DNA from: Hericium rajendrae
Taxonomy: Eukaryota; Basidiomycota; Agaricomycetes; Russulales; Hericiaceae
Direction of reading: 5' to 3'
NCBI GenBank assembly: GCA_033439255.1
Contig: CM065879.1
Span: 1,592,501-1,656,500 of the forward strand
Length of the DNA stretch: 64,000 nt
Below are positions 37,101 to 46,776 of the stretch, in pieces. A program made the position numbers and the translations under genes. The notes under the pieces are model-generated. The model ran no database searches. It worked only from the letters and a program-made list of their open reading frames with translations, and was not told the origin of the DNA. Every line of letters starts with the position of its first letter. Position 1 is the stretch's first letter.

Positions 37101-37941
37101 GTGCATGACAAGCAAGGTCAGCGTGGCCGTCGCGGGGGATGCACAAGTCCCGGCACCGTGTCCGAGCTGGACAATGACGCCAAGCTCACTTAACCAGATT
37201 TTTTCGAAGAACTGTCCATTCCATTTCTAAATAATGTTGAGCTGAGAGACACGCGGTAAGATAGTCAACGTACCTCGATACGATGTAAGGGGTTCATGGC
37301 ATGACCCCGAGACATGCAGCCAGCGCACAGTAGTGAAGATGAGGTACAGTCAAGACAACGATAATTGGCATCCGCGGTGTTGCAGGATACACAAATTGCT
37401 GGCATAAATTGAGAACCGAGACCGTCATGACGTAGGAGTTCGTCCAAGTATTGGTCACGGAATGGTAGCCATGCGAGCAGCTTGCTCTGTCTCGAAAATT
37501 AGCCCACTGAGAAACACAGTAGTAGCGATAGATGCTTACCACGTTGGCGTTCCGACTGGGCTCTTTCTCGATGGTGGTGACGACTGCTGGCACGGTCGGG
37601 GCGGCCACCTCGGAGTCCTCTACGTCAATACCGTGAGCAAGGGTGGGCTCCGGGGGAGCAACATCCGCTGCGCTCGAGGTAGTCTGGACAGGAGTGCTGC
37701 TGGGAATGAGAGTGATTGCATCCTGAGCCGCTCGCTGCCCACGACGTCCGCTGGCTAGACGCCGTATCGATATGGAGCGAGCAACGAGAAAATTGCGATT
37801 ATTGTTGGTCGTTGAAAAAGCTAGCGGAGCGGGAGTAGAGGGGGTTGATGGAGTAGATGGAGCAGACGAGGCAGACGAAGAAGGGATACTCGAAGAAGGG
37901 ACAACGATGAGTCGAGGTTTTTTTTCGTGTCGACATGGCAT
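34126..37941 (-). CDS. KDZ transposase with CxC2 cysteine cluster, intact (1115 aa)
   Basis: Ten exons (37941-37540, 37486-37274, 37226-36852, 36805-36609, 36553-36397, 36338-36187, 36133-35739, 35685-35509, 35457-35325, 35272-34126) join in consistent phase to 1115 aa without a stop. Domain order: Ser/Thr/Pro-rich N-terminus; helix WLPFRDQYLDELLRHDG; cysteine cluster CVSCNTADANYRCLDC then CAGCMSRGH; FPATPYSPSTVFTFDVLDL; CPACARPHHN; catalytic core with YDIACQW, KFHLPAHG, CQSVYSLNFMPGVGR, ESEWAHIN and STREMGADARHEVLNDHW; and a long helical C-terminus. These are standard KDZ signatures (RNase H-fold transposase). An alternative ATG just downstream (MSTRKK) is out of frame because of an A run of eight. 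All sites look functional, so this is the best candidate for an active transposase here. Confidence 0.88.
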
Positions 37942-38368
37942 GAGGAAGAGTGCTGGTGCCGGCGTGATGTGGCACCGAATCTGTGGTGTGACCATGTGAC
38001 TTAGTCACGCTTCGACCATTCGATCGAACATGAAATACTGAGAGTTTGAGACGAATCTCGCTAAGTCTAGACAATTGGAAGTGTCTTATGATGGTGTTAG
38101 AACACTGTTGTAATGTTGGTATTTTTTTTTTACTGCAGTAACGCGCAGCAGAAATAAGGACCGATTTACGGTAACGGTCGACCGTCGGAATCGTGGTAAC
38201 TTGAGTACTTAGTACTTAGAATCTGCGGATGCCATTTGCTGGCAGCAGATTAATGCGGCGAAGCATCTATCATATAGTGTATAATCGTATCTTGTAACTT
38301 CCTCCTCTACGTTTGGTTCGTGAAGAGAGCCCCTAAGCGAGGGACGACACGCAGGAAATGCAGCGCGG

Positions 38369-38534
38369 TGGAGTAGGGGAACAGGGGGGACTTAGAGGCA
38401 GTGATCACGTGATAGCACCGCTAGAGATAGAGGATTAGTCAGCATAGAGCCAGACACGAGACAGACTGTAGTAGCAGAGACGATCATCATCCTCAACCAG
38501 GCCTCTGGGTTCGTGCTCCTCTTGGGCTGCTCCA
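38369..38534 (+). repeat. 5' LTR of the Gypsy element
   Basis: 166 bp beginning TGGAGTAGGGGAACAGG and ending GGGCTGCTCCA (TG...CA ends). By eye it is identical to the 3' LTR. Confidence 0.95.
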
Positions 38535-38537
38535 TCG

Positions 38538-38556
38538 TGGTGACGAGAGTGGTTTC
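38538..38556 (+). other. Putative primer-binding site
   Basis: TGGTGACGAGAGTGG begins 3 nt after the 5' LTR. Its complement ends CCA and extends into a sequence resembling a tRNA acceptor strand and T-arm. The tRNA species was not identified. Confidence 0.6.
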
Positions 38557-38749
38557 GACCCACTAGCGTTGCGTTGCGTTGCGCCGTGTCCACCGAGTTT
38601 GCTGTCCTATCGTCGTTTTGCGTTTGCGCCTCGTTTGCTCTGCGTCGTGTGTTCCGTGCGCATCTCCTCGTTTTTACCTCGTGTTGCTGAGTCCGCAAGG
38701 CTGTCCGTCGCACTACCCACACTGCCATCAACCATAAAAGCTGCCCTAG

Positions 38750-40651
38750 ATGCCATTGAAAAAACCACCTCCACCCCGCGGTCCAGACGGCAAATTTATC
38801 CCTAAGGACACAGCGCAGTCATCAGCAGGAAGCTCCCCAGCACCCCCGTCCTCACCTGCTCTGTCCGATTTCAGCCTACCTAGCTCATTCGACTCCCCAG
38901 CGTATAGCTCCGCTGCACTATCGGGCACAGCACCGGGCATCAGTGCGTCCACATTTACTGAAATCTTGCGCTCTCGGCCCAGACCGCGCAGGACTTCGAT
39001 TCACAACGCACACCCACACGGCATCATCAACCTCGACGTCTCACTTTCCAACTCGCCCGCGACCTCCGAGCGCAGCCTGGACGACGCCCCCAACGCCTCG
39101 CAATTCATTCTGCCGTCCCCGTTTCAGCTCGACACCAAGCCCCTCGTCCCGCCCGACGTCAAGGCCGAGATCAAGTCCGAGCCCAAGGTCGACACGAAGC
39201 CTGACATTAAACCGGTCGCCACGAAGTCAGATACTAAACCCGCAGGCCCGTCCATCCCGCGTCCCACTACACAACGCCACCCCTTCCCGTCATTCGCTTC
39301 CGCCCCGAAACCACAACCATCGACACTGTCACCTCGTCAACCTCCACCCGCCACAGCCATCACCACATCCACGCCGGCTACGCACGAGATGTCAAACGTC
39401 GACGACCTGTTCTTCTTCAGAGGCGATCAGCGGGACACAATGAATCCGACGAATTTCCTCAGATTCTTCAAGCGCAAGATGATGTTTTCCGGTACGGCCA
39501 ACACTGGTGACGCCTGGGTTATGGCGTTCAGAGATTGGATCGACTCTGAATCGCCGGCCGAAGCGTGGTTCACGGCTTTAGATCGCACGAAGAAGACGGA
39601 TTGGAGTACGTTCGAGACGGAATTCGTAGCGAAGTGGCAGACAGGGCGCGCGGTTACGAAGACTGCGGAGGACTGGCAGCGCGAGATCCTGGAGTATCGC
39701 TTGCGGGAGGAAGAGTTGGGGCAGCAAGAGAAGGTCGGCAATCTCGACGTTTACACGCACGTACGCTGGGCCGCACATATGCTCGATCTGGCGGGGCGCG
39801 CCAACATCGTGGCCACCACGCAGCTCATTTTCCTTGTCCGCGACAATCTGCCCGTCGTCCTGAAGGAATTCGTGCCCGAGACGCAGACGGACTGGAACAC
39901 GTTTTGTGCCGCGGTGACGAGCATCAATGTGGGTACCCTGCGCGACAGGTTGGATGTAAAACGTGGCCGTTCACAGGAGATGGAGCTCTTGAAAGCTCAA
40001 ATCGCGCGGCTCGAGGCACAAGTCGCACAACGCACGATGGCAAACCTCACGGCGCAGTTCGGTCGCATGTCGTACAGCAATGCAGCGCCAGCTATGGTTC
40101 CCCAGCCGCGCGCGCGCACGATGCCAACGACACAGCCCACCGCACCTGCGGAACAACGCACGGCGGGATTCTCGCGTGCCAGCATGGGTCCAAACACCGT
40201 GCCGCCAGCGGTGCTAACGTCGGAGCAGCGTAGCACGCTGAGAGCAGCCATTAGTGCACTCCCACACCACCCAAACACGGACGCGGGACTCGCGGCGTAC
40301 CGTCTTCAACTCACGCGCTTCGACGAGGTGCACGGTCCACGGCCATTCATCGACGAGCGCGTACCCGTGCCTTTACGACCAGGGACGGCGCCAGTACGCA
40401 GCGGAGAGTGCTTCCGATGCGGAATTGTTGGCCATCGGGCGGGCAACTGCGTAGCTGAGGACGAACAGCAGCTCTCCCGTAACGAAATGGTCTGGCGCTC
40501 GTTCTGCGCGCGACACCTCGGTGTGGAGGGAGCTGGAGGGCCGAGGGTGCAACTCGTAACGGCGGAGACGCCGTTCACGTCGCGTTTGTCATGGGATGAA
40601 CAAATAGCCCTCGCTAACGAGCAGGGAAATGGGAGTGGGCTGCCTGCGTAA
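38750..40651 (+). CDS. gag: Gag polyprotein (633 aa)
   Basis: The N-terminal ~200 residues are Pro/Ser/Lys-rich and disordered. A capsid-like helical domain follows (NFLRFFKRKMMF, WIDSESPAEAWFTALD, FVAKWQTGRAVTKTAEDWQ), then a short coiled coil (MELLKAQIARLEAQV). A zinc knuckle CFRCGIVGHRAGNC (CX2CX4HX4C) near 40410-40451 is the nucleocapsid module. Gag would form the virus-like particle and package the RNA. Its last 28 nt overlap the pol frame downstream of a slippery heptamer, so a fraction of ribosomes should continue into Pol. The start is the first ATG of the frame, about 215 bp after the LTR. Confidence 0.93.
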   Translation: MPLKKPPPPRGPDGKFIPKDTAQSSAGSSPAPPSSPALSDFSLPSSFDSPAYSSAALSGTAPGISASTFTEILRSRPRPRRTSIHNAHPHGIINLDVSLSNSPATSERSLDDAPNASQFILPSPFQLDTKPLVPPDVKAEIKSEPKVDTKPDIKPVATKSDTKPAGPSIPRPTTQRHPFPSFASAPKPQPSTLSPRQPPPATAITTSTPATHEMSNVDDLFFFRGDQRDTMNPTNFLRFFKRKMMFSGTANTGDAWVMAFRDWIDSESPAEAWFTALDRTKKTDWSTFETEFVAKWQTGRAVTKTAEDWQREILEYRLREEELGQQEKVGNLDVYTHVRWAAHMLDLAGRANIVATTQLIFLVRDNLPVVLKEFVPETQTDWNTFCAAVTSINVGTLRDRLDVKRGRSQEMELLKAQIARLEAQVAQRTMANLTAQFGRMSYSNAAPAMVPQPRARTMPTTQPTAPAEQRTAGFSRASMGPNTVPPAVLTSEQRSTLRAAISALPHHPNTDAGLAAYRLQLTRFDEVHGPRPFIDERVPVPLRPGTAPVRSGECFRCGIVGHRAGNCVAEDEQQLSRNEMVWRSFCARHLGVEGAGGPRVQLVTAETPFTSRLSWDEQIALANEQGNGSGLPA

Positions 40652-40669
40652 AAGGTGAACAGGCGGCCC
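40624..40669 (+). promoter_or_regulatory. -1 ribosomal frameshift signal between gag and pol
   Basis: GGGAAAT at 40624-40630 is a canonical X XXY YYZ heptamer in gag phase (cag gga aat). After a 6-nt spacer, 40637-40646 (GGGCTGCCTG) pairs with 40660-40669 (CAGGCGGCCC) in a 10-bp stem with one G-U pair and a 13-nt loop. The gag stop codon (40649-40651) lies in the loop. The -1 frame is open from here through the whole of pol. Confidence 0.85.
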
Positions 40670-43600
40670 TAGACTCATACCACCTAGATGACGAGGAGGT
40701 CCTCACGCTTGTGGCGGCGAAGGGTGAGGACGAATCGGACAGCCCCGCGAATCGAATCGACTGTACTTCTGTAACTCCTGTGGCTTTGGCTGAGGAATTT
40801 GAGGTCATTGATCTTTACGCGGTGGGATCCGAAAGAGACGAGGCAATTCCATTCGTGCACGAAGTGGTGGTGCATGGACCGAAAGGCGAGCGAGTACGGG
40901 TACGCGGCTTGTTCGATGATGGTGCAATGGTGGGGGCCATGTGCACCTCCGTGTTCAATAGGATCAAGCACCGATTGTCGAATTGGTCCAAATCACGGCG
41001 TATCCTACGCATGGCCAACGGCACGCGCGTTCCATCAGAAGCAACGTGGCGTGGTATCGTCGAACTGAACGGGATCCGGACTTCCGGCGAATTCGAGGTC
41101 TTCGACAGCGGCGGCGGATGGTCGTTCCTATTCGGGAAACCTTTGCTCGTTGCCTTCCGGGCCACACACAACTATGAAGAAGATGTCGTCCGTGTCACCG
41201 GCAGCAACGGGCAAACAACACTTTGCAACCAATTGCACGCGCAACCTTTCGGACGTCGTATCGAAATGCGGGAGGCCAATGCGGTTTTAGACTGGAAGCA
41301 GCGAGAGCACTTGGCGGGGGGAGTATTGTGTCCCCCCTCGAGGCAAGTCTCCAACCACCCTCGCTTAGCCGAGAACCAACATACTGACCTCGCCTCCACA
41401 CACGTGAATGCGAGCATTCCTGCGCCAGCAAATACCGCAATGCACGAGGAGCCGTGCAGCGCGTGGATCGAAGAGGTCATCGAATCCGCGTGCACAACAC
41501 AAGACGAGGATGAGGAGATGGAGCGAGAGAGGCAAGAGGATGCGGACGAGGAGTCACGGCTGATGAACGCGACGGGCGACGACACGCGGGAAGTCGAGCC
41601 AATGAGAGCCCCTCCAGACACCGGCCAACAGCACATCAAATCCGACGGGGATACGAGCTGCGAGACCGTAACGTCCGGCACGCGCAAGATGCACCGAGCG
41701 TCTGTCGAAGAAATCGACGACGAAGAACACGTGCGTTTCCAACGCAGGCGCGAATATGCAAAGGGGAGTGGATCTACACTCCCCTCGAGGGAAGTCCCTC
41801 CGCACATGTCACCCAGAGCCGTGCCGTTCCATATTGACACTGAACCGGGCATAGACGTATGGGCAATTGATGCCGCGGATCCTAAAGCACACCTATATAC
41901 TCGACTTACCGATCCGCACAACGCGTCGCGCGTGGAGGAAATGCTCAAACGCATCAAAATCGGAACCGACCTTTCCGCGGACGAACATGCACAGGTGGTC
42001 GCGCTACTTACGGAGTTCGCAGACTGCTTCGCGTTGTCTGTCAGCGAAGTTAAGCCAGCAGACGAAGCGGTACACAAGCTGAACATCCCCGAAGGCGCCA
42101 CGTTTTCGGTAAAGCCGCGTCAACGTCCGCTAACCCCACCACAACGGCAGTACCTGAACAAGAAAGTCGATGAAATGCTCGCAGCCGGAATCATCGAGCC
42201 GGTTCACCCCTCGCACGTCAAAGCCGTATCGCCAACCACTCTGGCTCAGAAGGCTCATGAGGGTGGAGGACTCACCCTTGACGAGCTACAACAGCGCATC
42301 AATGAGGAGTGCGTCGGGGCTGGTTTGCCGCCCATGTTCGATATACCTCTGCGGCCCCAGTCTGCGAAACGCGGAACAACAACAGAACCTCCGCTAAAAT
42401 GGCGCATATGCCAAAATTTCAATGAGGTCAACAAAGTAACCACAGTCGCACCCATGCCGCAAGGGGATATTCGAATGAAACAGCAAAACCTCAGCGGCCA
42501 TCGTTACATTTCGGTCTTCGATTTCGCGTCCGGATTCTATGCGCTCACAATGCATGTCGACTCCAGGCCCTATTCGGCATTCTACGTCGAGGGACGTGGT
42601 TATTTCTGGTACCTACGCATGCCTTTTGGGATGACCGGCGCACCTGCATCGTTCGCACACGTCACCGGTCTCCACATGCACGACCTCCTCACGGCACAAG
42701 TCATGGAGCTCTTCGTGGATGATGGCGGCGCTGCAGCAGACTCGTTCCAGGAAATGATGGACAAGCTACGAACCATCTTTATGCGTGTTCGCGAACGCAA
42801 CTTATCTCTGTCGGCGGACAAATCCTCGTTTTTCATGTCGGAAGCCATGTTCGCGGGTGCTCGCGTCGGGCCGAAGGGCGTCTTGCCGGACCTCTCAAAG
42901 CTTACCGCAGTCGTGGACTGGCCGCAGCCGCAGAACGCGCTCAACCTTGTCTCCTTTCTCGGGCTGACGGGTCACTTCAGAGACCTCGTAAAAGACTACG
43001 CGCGCATAGAAGCCCCTCTCAGAAACTTACTCCGCGAGGTCGACATGCCAGCACAATCCTCCAAGACCACATACCGGCGTGTCATGGAAGGACACAAGCT
43101 AACAGAGCGCTGGAAAGCTGAGCACACGGAAGCGTTCTTGCGGTTGAAGGCAGCGCTCACCGCAGAACCCGTGCTGCGAGGCCCACGATGGGACGGAACA
43201 CCATTTACGGTCACGTCAGATGGGTGCAAGGATGGCTTTGCCGCCGTCCTCACTCAAAAATTCCAGTACCAGCTTCCTAATGGCAAGTTGGTCTCCAAGT
43301 CCCACCCAATCGCATTCGCATCCAAGCGTACTTCACCCGCGGAAGAGAAATATAAACCATTCCTTCTCGAATTCGCAGCCCTCAAGTTCGCGCTCGACAA
43401 GTTTTCTGACATCGTCTGGGGCTTCCCCGTTATAGTCGAAACCGACTGCCAGGCCCTCCGCGACGTACTACTAAGTGACGGCCTCAATGCCACCCATGCA
43501 CGATGGCGCGATGGTATCCTCGCGTTCCAGATTATTGATGTCAAGCATTTACCTGGCAAGCTCAATGTAGTCGCAGATGGCCTCAGCCGAAAAGGAGAAG

Positions 43601-45162
43601 GGCTTCCTCATGTACCGGGCGACGGCAGCGAGTGGACAGTCAACGAAGACTGGGAAGCCTCGCGGGGGATCGTGAACGACATAATGACGCTCAATGTCGA
43701 ACGTGCACCGGAACACCAGGCGCTATTCGAACGCTTCAAGGATGAGCCCTTGTTCACGGAGGTCCTCGACGCGCTAACCGGCCACTTCAATGGAGCTACG
43801 CGATTGCGCGACAAACGGCGTGCTCAACATCGCTCCTCGGAGTATTTCCTCGACGACGGCAAACTCTGGCGACTACGCGGAGGCACTCCAGTGCGCGGTC
43901 GTCCGCGGGTGGAATGTGTCACAAAAGCAGAGGCGAAGGAGCTGGCATATGCCCAGCACACGTCAAGCGGGCATTGGGGGCGAGACAGCATCAAAATTGC
44001 TCTCATGGACCGTATCTATAGCCCAGGCCTCGATGGCTCCATCATGGCAGCAATCGTCGAGTGCCCTCAATGCAAAAACTACGGCACACCGCATCTCCAC
44101 TCCCTGCTTGAACCCGTTACTCGGCGACACCCTTTCGAACTCCTCGTCGGGGACTATCTCTCCATGCCAAAGTCGAAAAGTAAACACCAAACTGTCGGCC
44201 TATTCCTCGACACATTCTCTCAACACTTGTGGGCATGGAAATTCACATCGAAGGGATCTGCGAAGACTACCATAGATTGCCTGCAGCAAATATTCCAAGG
44301 CTTTGTCCCTCCGGAGGACTTCATGACGGATGGTGGATCTCACTTCCGGAACGCGGAAGTGCGCGCCTTCTGCGACAAATGGAACGTGAAACATCACGTT
44401 GTGTCGTCCTACTCGCCATGGGTGAACGGGTTAGTCGAAGGCACTAACAAACTGCTTATTCACGTTCTGGCGCGCCTTGCAGCACCGGGCCTTGGCGAAG
44501 ACGACTACGTCGCCATGAAACCGGAGGACCTCCCAACTCACTGGCCAGAGCATCTCGACGATGCTGTTCGCATCCTCAACAACAGACTGCTGCCGGCACT
44601 GAAGTTCACCCCAAAGGAGTTGCTCTTCGGACGTATTGTGAACACGCCGCCATCCACGATTGAAGAGGCCACATCAGTGCTGCGAACGAGCGACGTGGAG
44701 ACCCATATGGCATACGTCGCACAGCAACGTCTAGACGGATACGAGGCGATGGTGGCACATGCTATTCGACGCAAGGCGGCCTTTGACAAAAATTTGAAGC
44801 AGCGCTTACCAGGAGAGGTTCTCTTCCATGTCGGACAACTTGTCCAAGTCTATGACAGCAAACTGGATACCTCCTACCGCAGCGAACGTAAATTACTACC
44901 CAAGTGGTCTGAACCATACCGCATCGCCTCACGCATTCGCAACTCGTACGAGGTGGTTACTCGCGATGGCCAACCAGTAAAAGGCTCGCCGATCAGTGCC
45001 AGACGGCTGCGCGCCTTCACACCACGGCCTGGCTCAGCCTTGGAGGCCGAGCAGCTCGCGTTTGAGGAGGCATTGCGAGTGCAGGCAGAGAATGCGGAGG
45101 CAGAGCAGGCAGAGGCAGTGGACGATGCTGAGGTCTTGGAGATGGAGGTGGCGACAGTGTGA
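40624..45162 (+). CDS. pol: Pol polyprotein: protease, RT, RNase H, integrase (-1 frame)
   Basis: The frame lies -1 to gag and has no ATG before the protease active site, so it is probably made only as Gag-Pol. Protease: GLFDDGAMVGAMC near 40905-40945 (Asp-Asp-Gly in place of DTG/DSG). Reverse transcriptase: KWRICQNFNEVNK, MPFGMTGAPASF and the catalytic FVDDGG near 42712. RNase H: FTVTSDGCKDGF, IVETDCQALRD, VKHLPGKLNVVADGLSR. Integrase: zinc-binding His-His-Cys-Cys (HTSSGHWG ... CPQCK), catalytic Asp, Asp and Glu in VGDYLSMP, FMTDGGSHFRN and GLVEGTNK, then a GPY/F-like tail and an Ala/Glu-rich C-terminus. About 1500 residues, no internal stop, every catalytic motif present. Confidence 0.93.
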   Translation, partial: GKWEWAACVKGEQAALDSYHLDDEEVLTLVAAKGEDESDSPANRIDCTSVTPVALAEEFEVIDLYAVGSERDEAIPFVHEVVVHGPKGERVRVRGLFDDGAMVGAMCTSVFNRIKHRLSNWSKSRRILRMANGTRVPSEATWRGIVELNGIRTSGEFEVFDSGGGWSFLFGKPLLVAFRATHNYEEDVVRVTGSNGQTTLCNQLHAQPFGRRIEMREANAVLDWKQREHLAGGVLCPPSRQVSNHPRLAENQHTDLASTHVNASIPAPANTAMHEEPCSAWIEEVIESACTTQDEDEEMERERQEDADEESRLMNATGDDTREVEPMRAPPDTGQQHIKSDGDTSCETVTSGTRKMHRASVEEIDDEEHVRFQRRREYAKGSGSTLPSREVPPHMSPRAVPFHIDTEPGIDVWAIDAADPKAHLYTRLTDPHNASRVEEMLKRIKIGTDLSADEHAQVVALLTEFADCFALSVSEVKPADEAVHKLNIPEGATFSVKPRQRPLTPPQRQYLNKKVDEMLAAGIIEPVHPSHVKAVSPTTLAQKAHEGGGLTLDELQQRINEECVGAGLPPMFDIPLRPQSAKRGTTTEPPLKWRICQNFNEVNKVTTVAPMPQGDIRMKQQNLSGHRYISVFDFASGFYALTMHVDSRPYSAFYVEGRGYFWYLRMPFGMTGAPASFAHVTGLHMHDLLTAQVMELFVDDGGAAADSFQEMMDKLRTIFMRVRERNLSLSADKSSFFMSEAMFAGARVGPKGVLPDLSKLTAVVDWPQPQNALNLVSFLGLTGHFRDLVKDYARIEAPLRNLLREVDMPAQSSKTTYRRVMEGHKLTERWKAEHTEAFLRLKAALTAEPVLRGPRWDGTPFTVTSDGCKDGFAAVLTQKFQYQLPNGKLVSKSHPIAFASKRTSPAEEKYKPFLLEFAALKFALDKFSDIVWGFPVIVETDCQALRDVLLSDGLNATHARWRDGILAFQIIDVKHLPGKLNVVADGLSRKGEGLPHVPGDGSEWTVNEDWEASRGIVNDIMTLNVERAPEHQALFERFKDEPLFTEVLDALTGHFNGATRLRDKRRAQHRSSEYFLDDGKLWRLRGGTPVRGRPRVECVTKAEAKELAYAQHTSSGHWGRDSIKIALMDRIYSPGLDGSIMAAIVECPQCKNYGTPHLHSLLEPVTRRHPFELLVGDYLSMPKSKSKHQTVGLFLDTFSQHLWAWKFTSKGSAKTTIDCLQQIFQGFVPPEDFMTDGGSHFRNAEVRAFCDKWNVKHHVVSSYSPWVNGLVEGTNKLLIHVLARLAAPGLGEDDYVAMKPEDLPTHWPEHLDDAVRILNNRLLPALKFTPKELLFGRIVNTPPSTIEEATSVLRTSDVETHMAYVAQQRLDGYEAMVAHAIRRKAAFDKNLKQRLPGEVLFHVGQLVQVYDSKLDTSYRSERKLLPKWSEPYRIASRIRNSYEVVTRDGQPVKGSPISARRLRAFTPRPGSALEAEQLAFEEALRVQAENAEAEQAEAVDDAEVLEMEVATV

Positions 45163-45226
45163 GGGTTTTGGCTGAGAAGTGCAGATGGAGTTGGGTTCAC
45201 AGGGCGACGAGGGCGTCGCCATGTTT

Positions 45227-45239
45227 GAGGGGGGGACGA
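45227..45239 (+). other. Putative polypurine tract
   Basis: GAGGGGGGGACGA lies directly before the 3' LTR and is the expected primer site for plus-strand DNA synthesis. Confidence 0.65.
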
Positions 45240-45405
45240 TGGAGTAGGGGAACAGGGGGGACTTAGAGGCAGTGATCACGTGATAGCACCGCTAGAGATA
45301 GAGGATTAGTCAGCATAGAGCCAGACACGAGACAGACTGTAGTAGCAGAGACGATCATCATCCTCAACCAGGCCTCTGGGTTCGTGCTCCTCTTGGGCTG
45401 CTCCA
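45240..45405 (+). repeat. 3' LTR of the Gypsy element
   Basis: 166 bp, same start and end as the 5' LTR, followed by GCGG. I saw no difference between the two LTRs. Confidence 0.95.
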
Positions 45406-45792
45406 GCGGCCAACCCAACCCAACTCATGCTTAATGACGCACGATGCTTTGCTCGTTCATGTCGCGGCAACCACTGCACCAAATACGAGCCTCAGTGCCG
45501 TACATCAAACACAACTGCTACAGATGTCGAATAGATATCAATGGCTTTAATATAAAAAGTGCACCACTGCCTAGTTGTAAAATTCACCATCGACCAAGCA
45601 ATGTACTTGTAATGTACTTATCTCGGAGCCCAATATTAGTGCCACCGACTTTTCGATACATCTTAGCAGCCCTCAAGGGCCCGGTATGTACACAATTGAA
45701 TTCATGCCGCAGACATTTCGCGCACAGAAACACTACTATTTATGAACAGCATGATGGGCACAAATGGTTGGTAACATATTCGGCAACAGGTA

Positions 45793-46776
45793 CTAGTAAG
45801 GAATTTCGCGGATACCGTTTCTTGCAGCAGCCTCGTACCATGCATCCACAGCCTCCATTCGACTCTTGTACATCTTATGCACAGCTCCCGGGCACCGATT
45901 GACGAAATGAGCCATTTCCACCCTATATAACACATTTAAAATGCGGGCCTCGCTGAGTGAAAGGATGGCTTACCAGTTTGCCCATATACCGACGCAGTGG
46001 CCCTGCGTAACGACATAAAAGCGCCTTTGGTGAGGTACCGTCGTATGGAAAATCGGCGCCGGAAGTCCCTCGTATGATGTCTCAGTTGCGTCTGCGGTCG
46101 TGCTGCGATTTGCGCTGCCAGTGCTGGCCCGTGAGTGAGTCTCGCCTGTCGTTGAAGTCCTGTATGCGGTGCTGCTTGCGCCGGCGCTAGTGTCGGTCGT
46201 GCCTGAGGTAGTGGAGGATGTAGGAGACCTGGCACGAGACCCATGCGGGGTCGCCGACTCGTAGCTGCGGTATGACGGCGTCGTCTGGCGGGGGCGGTAC
46301 GAGGGCGGCGGAGTGAATGGGGGTACGTGGGCTGAATGATTGGACGGTGAACGCGCGTGGTCCGATCGATGTGCACTACGGCGATGGCTAACTGATCCCG
46401 CCGGGGTAGGTGGAGCAGTGAAAACAGGAGCCGGGTCTGGATGGACCCACGCGTGCCGATTGGATTGAAAGGAGCGTGTATGGCCAGAGGACGGCACACT
46501 CTGCGGTGTGCGGATACCAGCGTCAGCCTGCTGATGCTCGGCGACCCTGGGAGGTGTCTGAGCCGGTCGTTCAGATGGAACCGAGCGGGCGATCCGGGGA
46601 AATTGGGCGGCAGGGGGCGAAGCGTCATCAGCGTCGGGAACGGTCACGTAGCTCCGAATAGACTCATCGGACGAGTCAGAGGCGAGGTCAATGAGACCGA
46701 TGTCCGGCAGATCATCGTCAAGGGTGTATGGAGGCGGTGGATCGGGCGGGTTGTCCCGATTTCGATGAGATGACAT
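45793..46776 (-). CDS. Protein with C-terminal RNase H1 hybrid-binding/viroplasmin-like domain
   Basis: Two exons, 46776-45974 and 45922-45793, with a 51-nt GT-AG intron inside a Trp codon. The first ~210 residues are Pro/Ser/Thr-rich and disordered after a short acidic start (DPPPPYTLDDDLPDIG). The C-terminal ~65 residues read RRFYVVTQGHCVGIWANW, then FVNRCPGAVHKMYKSRMEA and VDAWYEAA. This is the pattern of the small domain found at the N-terminus of RNase H1 and in caulimovirus viroplasmin (F/YYVV.G...GI...W ... G.....Y....EA), which binds RNA:DNA hybrids or dsRNA. No RNase H catalytic domain follows. It lies inside KDZ element 2, between the Gypsy insertion and the divergent 878-aa gene. 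Confidence 0.75.

Larger units (their letters stand above)
38369..45405 (+). mobile_element. Complete Ty3/Gypsy LTR retrotransposon (7037 bp)
   Basis: Two 166-bp LTRs flank gag and pol. GCGG is duplicated at 38365-38368 and 45406-45409. Gene order protease, reverse transcriptase, RNase H, integrase is that of Ty3/Gypsy. Both ORFs are open and the LTRs read as identical, so the insertion is recent. It lies in the ~730-bp spacer upstream of the KDZ2 transposase gene and is oriented opposite to it. Confidence 0.95.

Noticed and set aside
38535-38570. A tRNA gene next to the 5' LTR
   Set aside because: Only the 3' half of a tRNA-like shape is present and in complement; it fits a primer-binding site, not a gene.
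38943-39443. Alternative frames inside gag and pol (for example 39565-40233 and 43790-44275)
   Set aside because: They overlap the real gag and pol frames, have biased composition and no domain.
41172-42101. Long minus-strand frame (309 codons) opposite pol
   Set aside because: Shadow of the pol coding sequence; no independent support.
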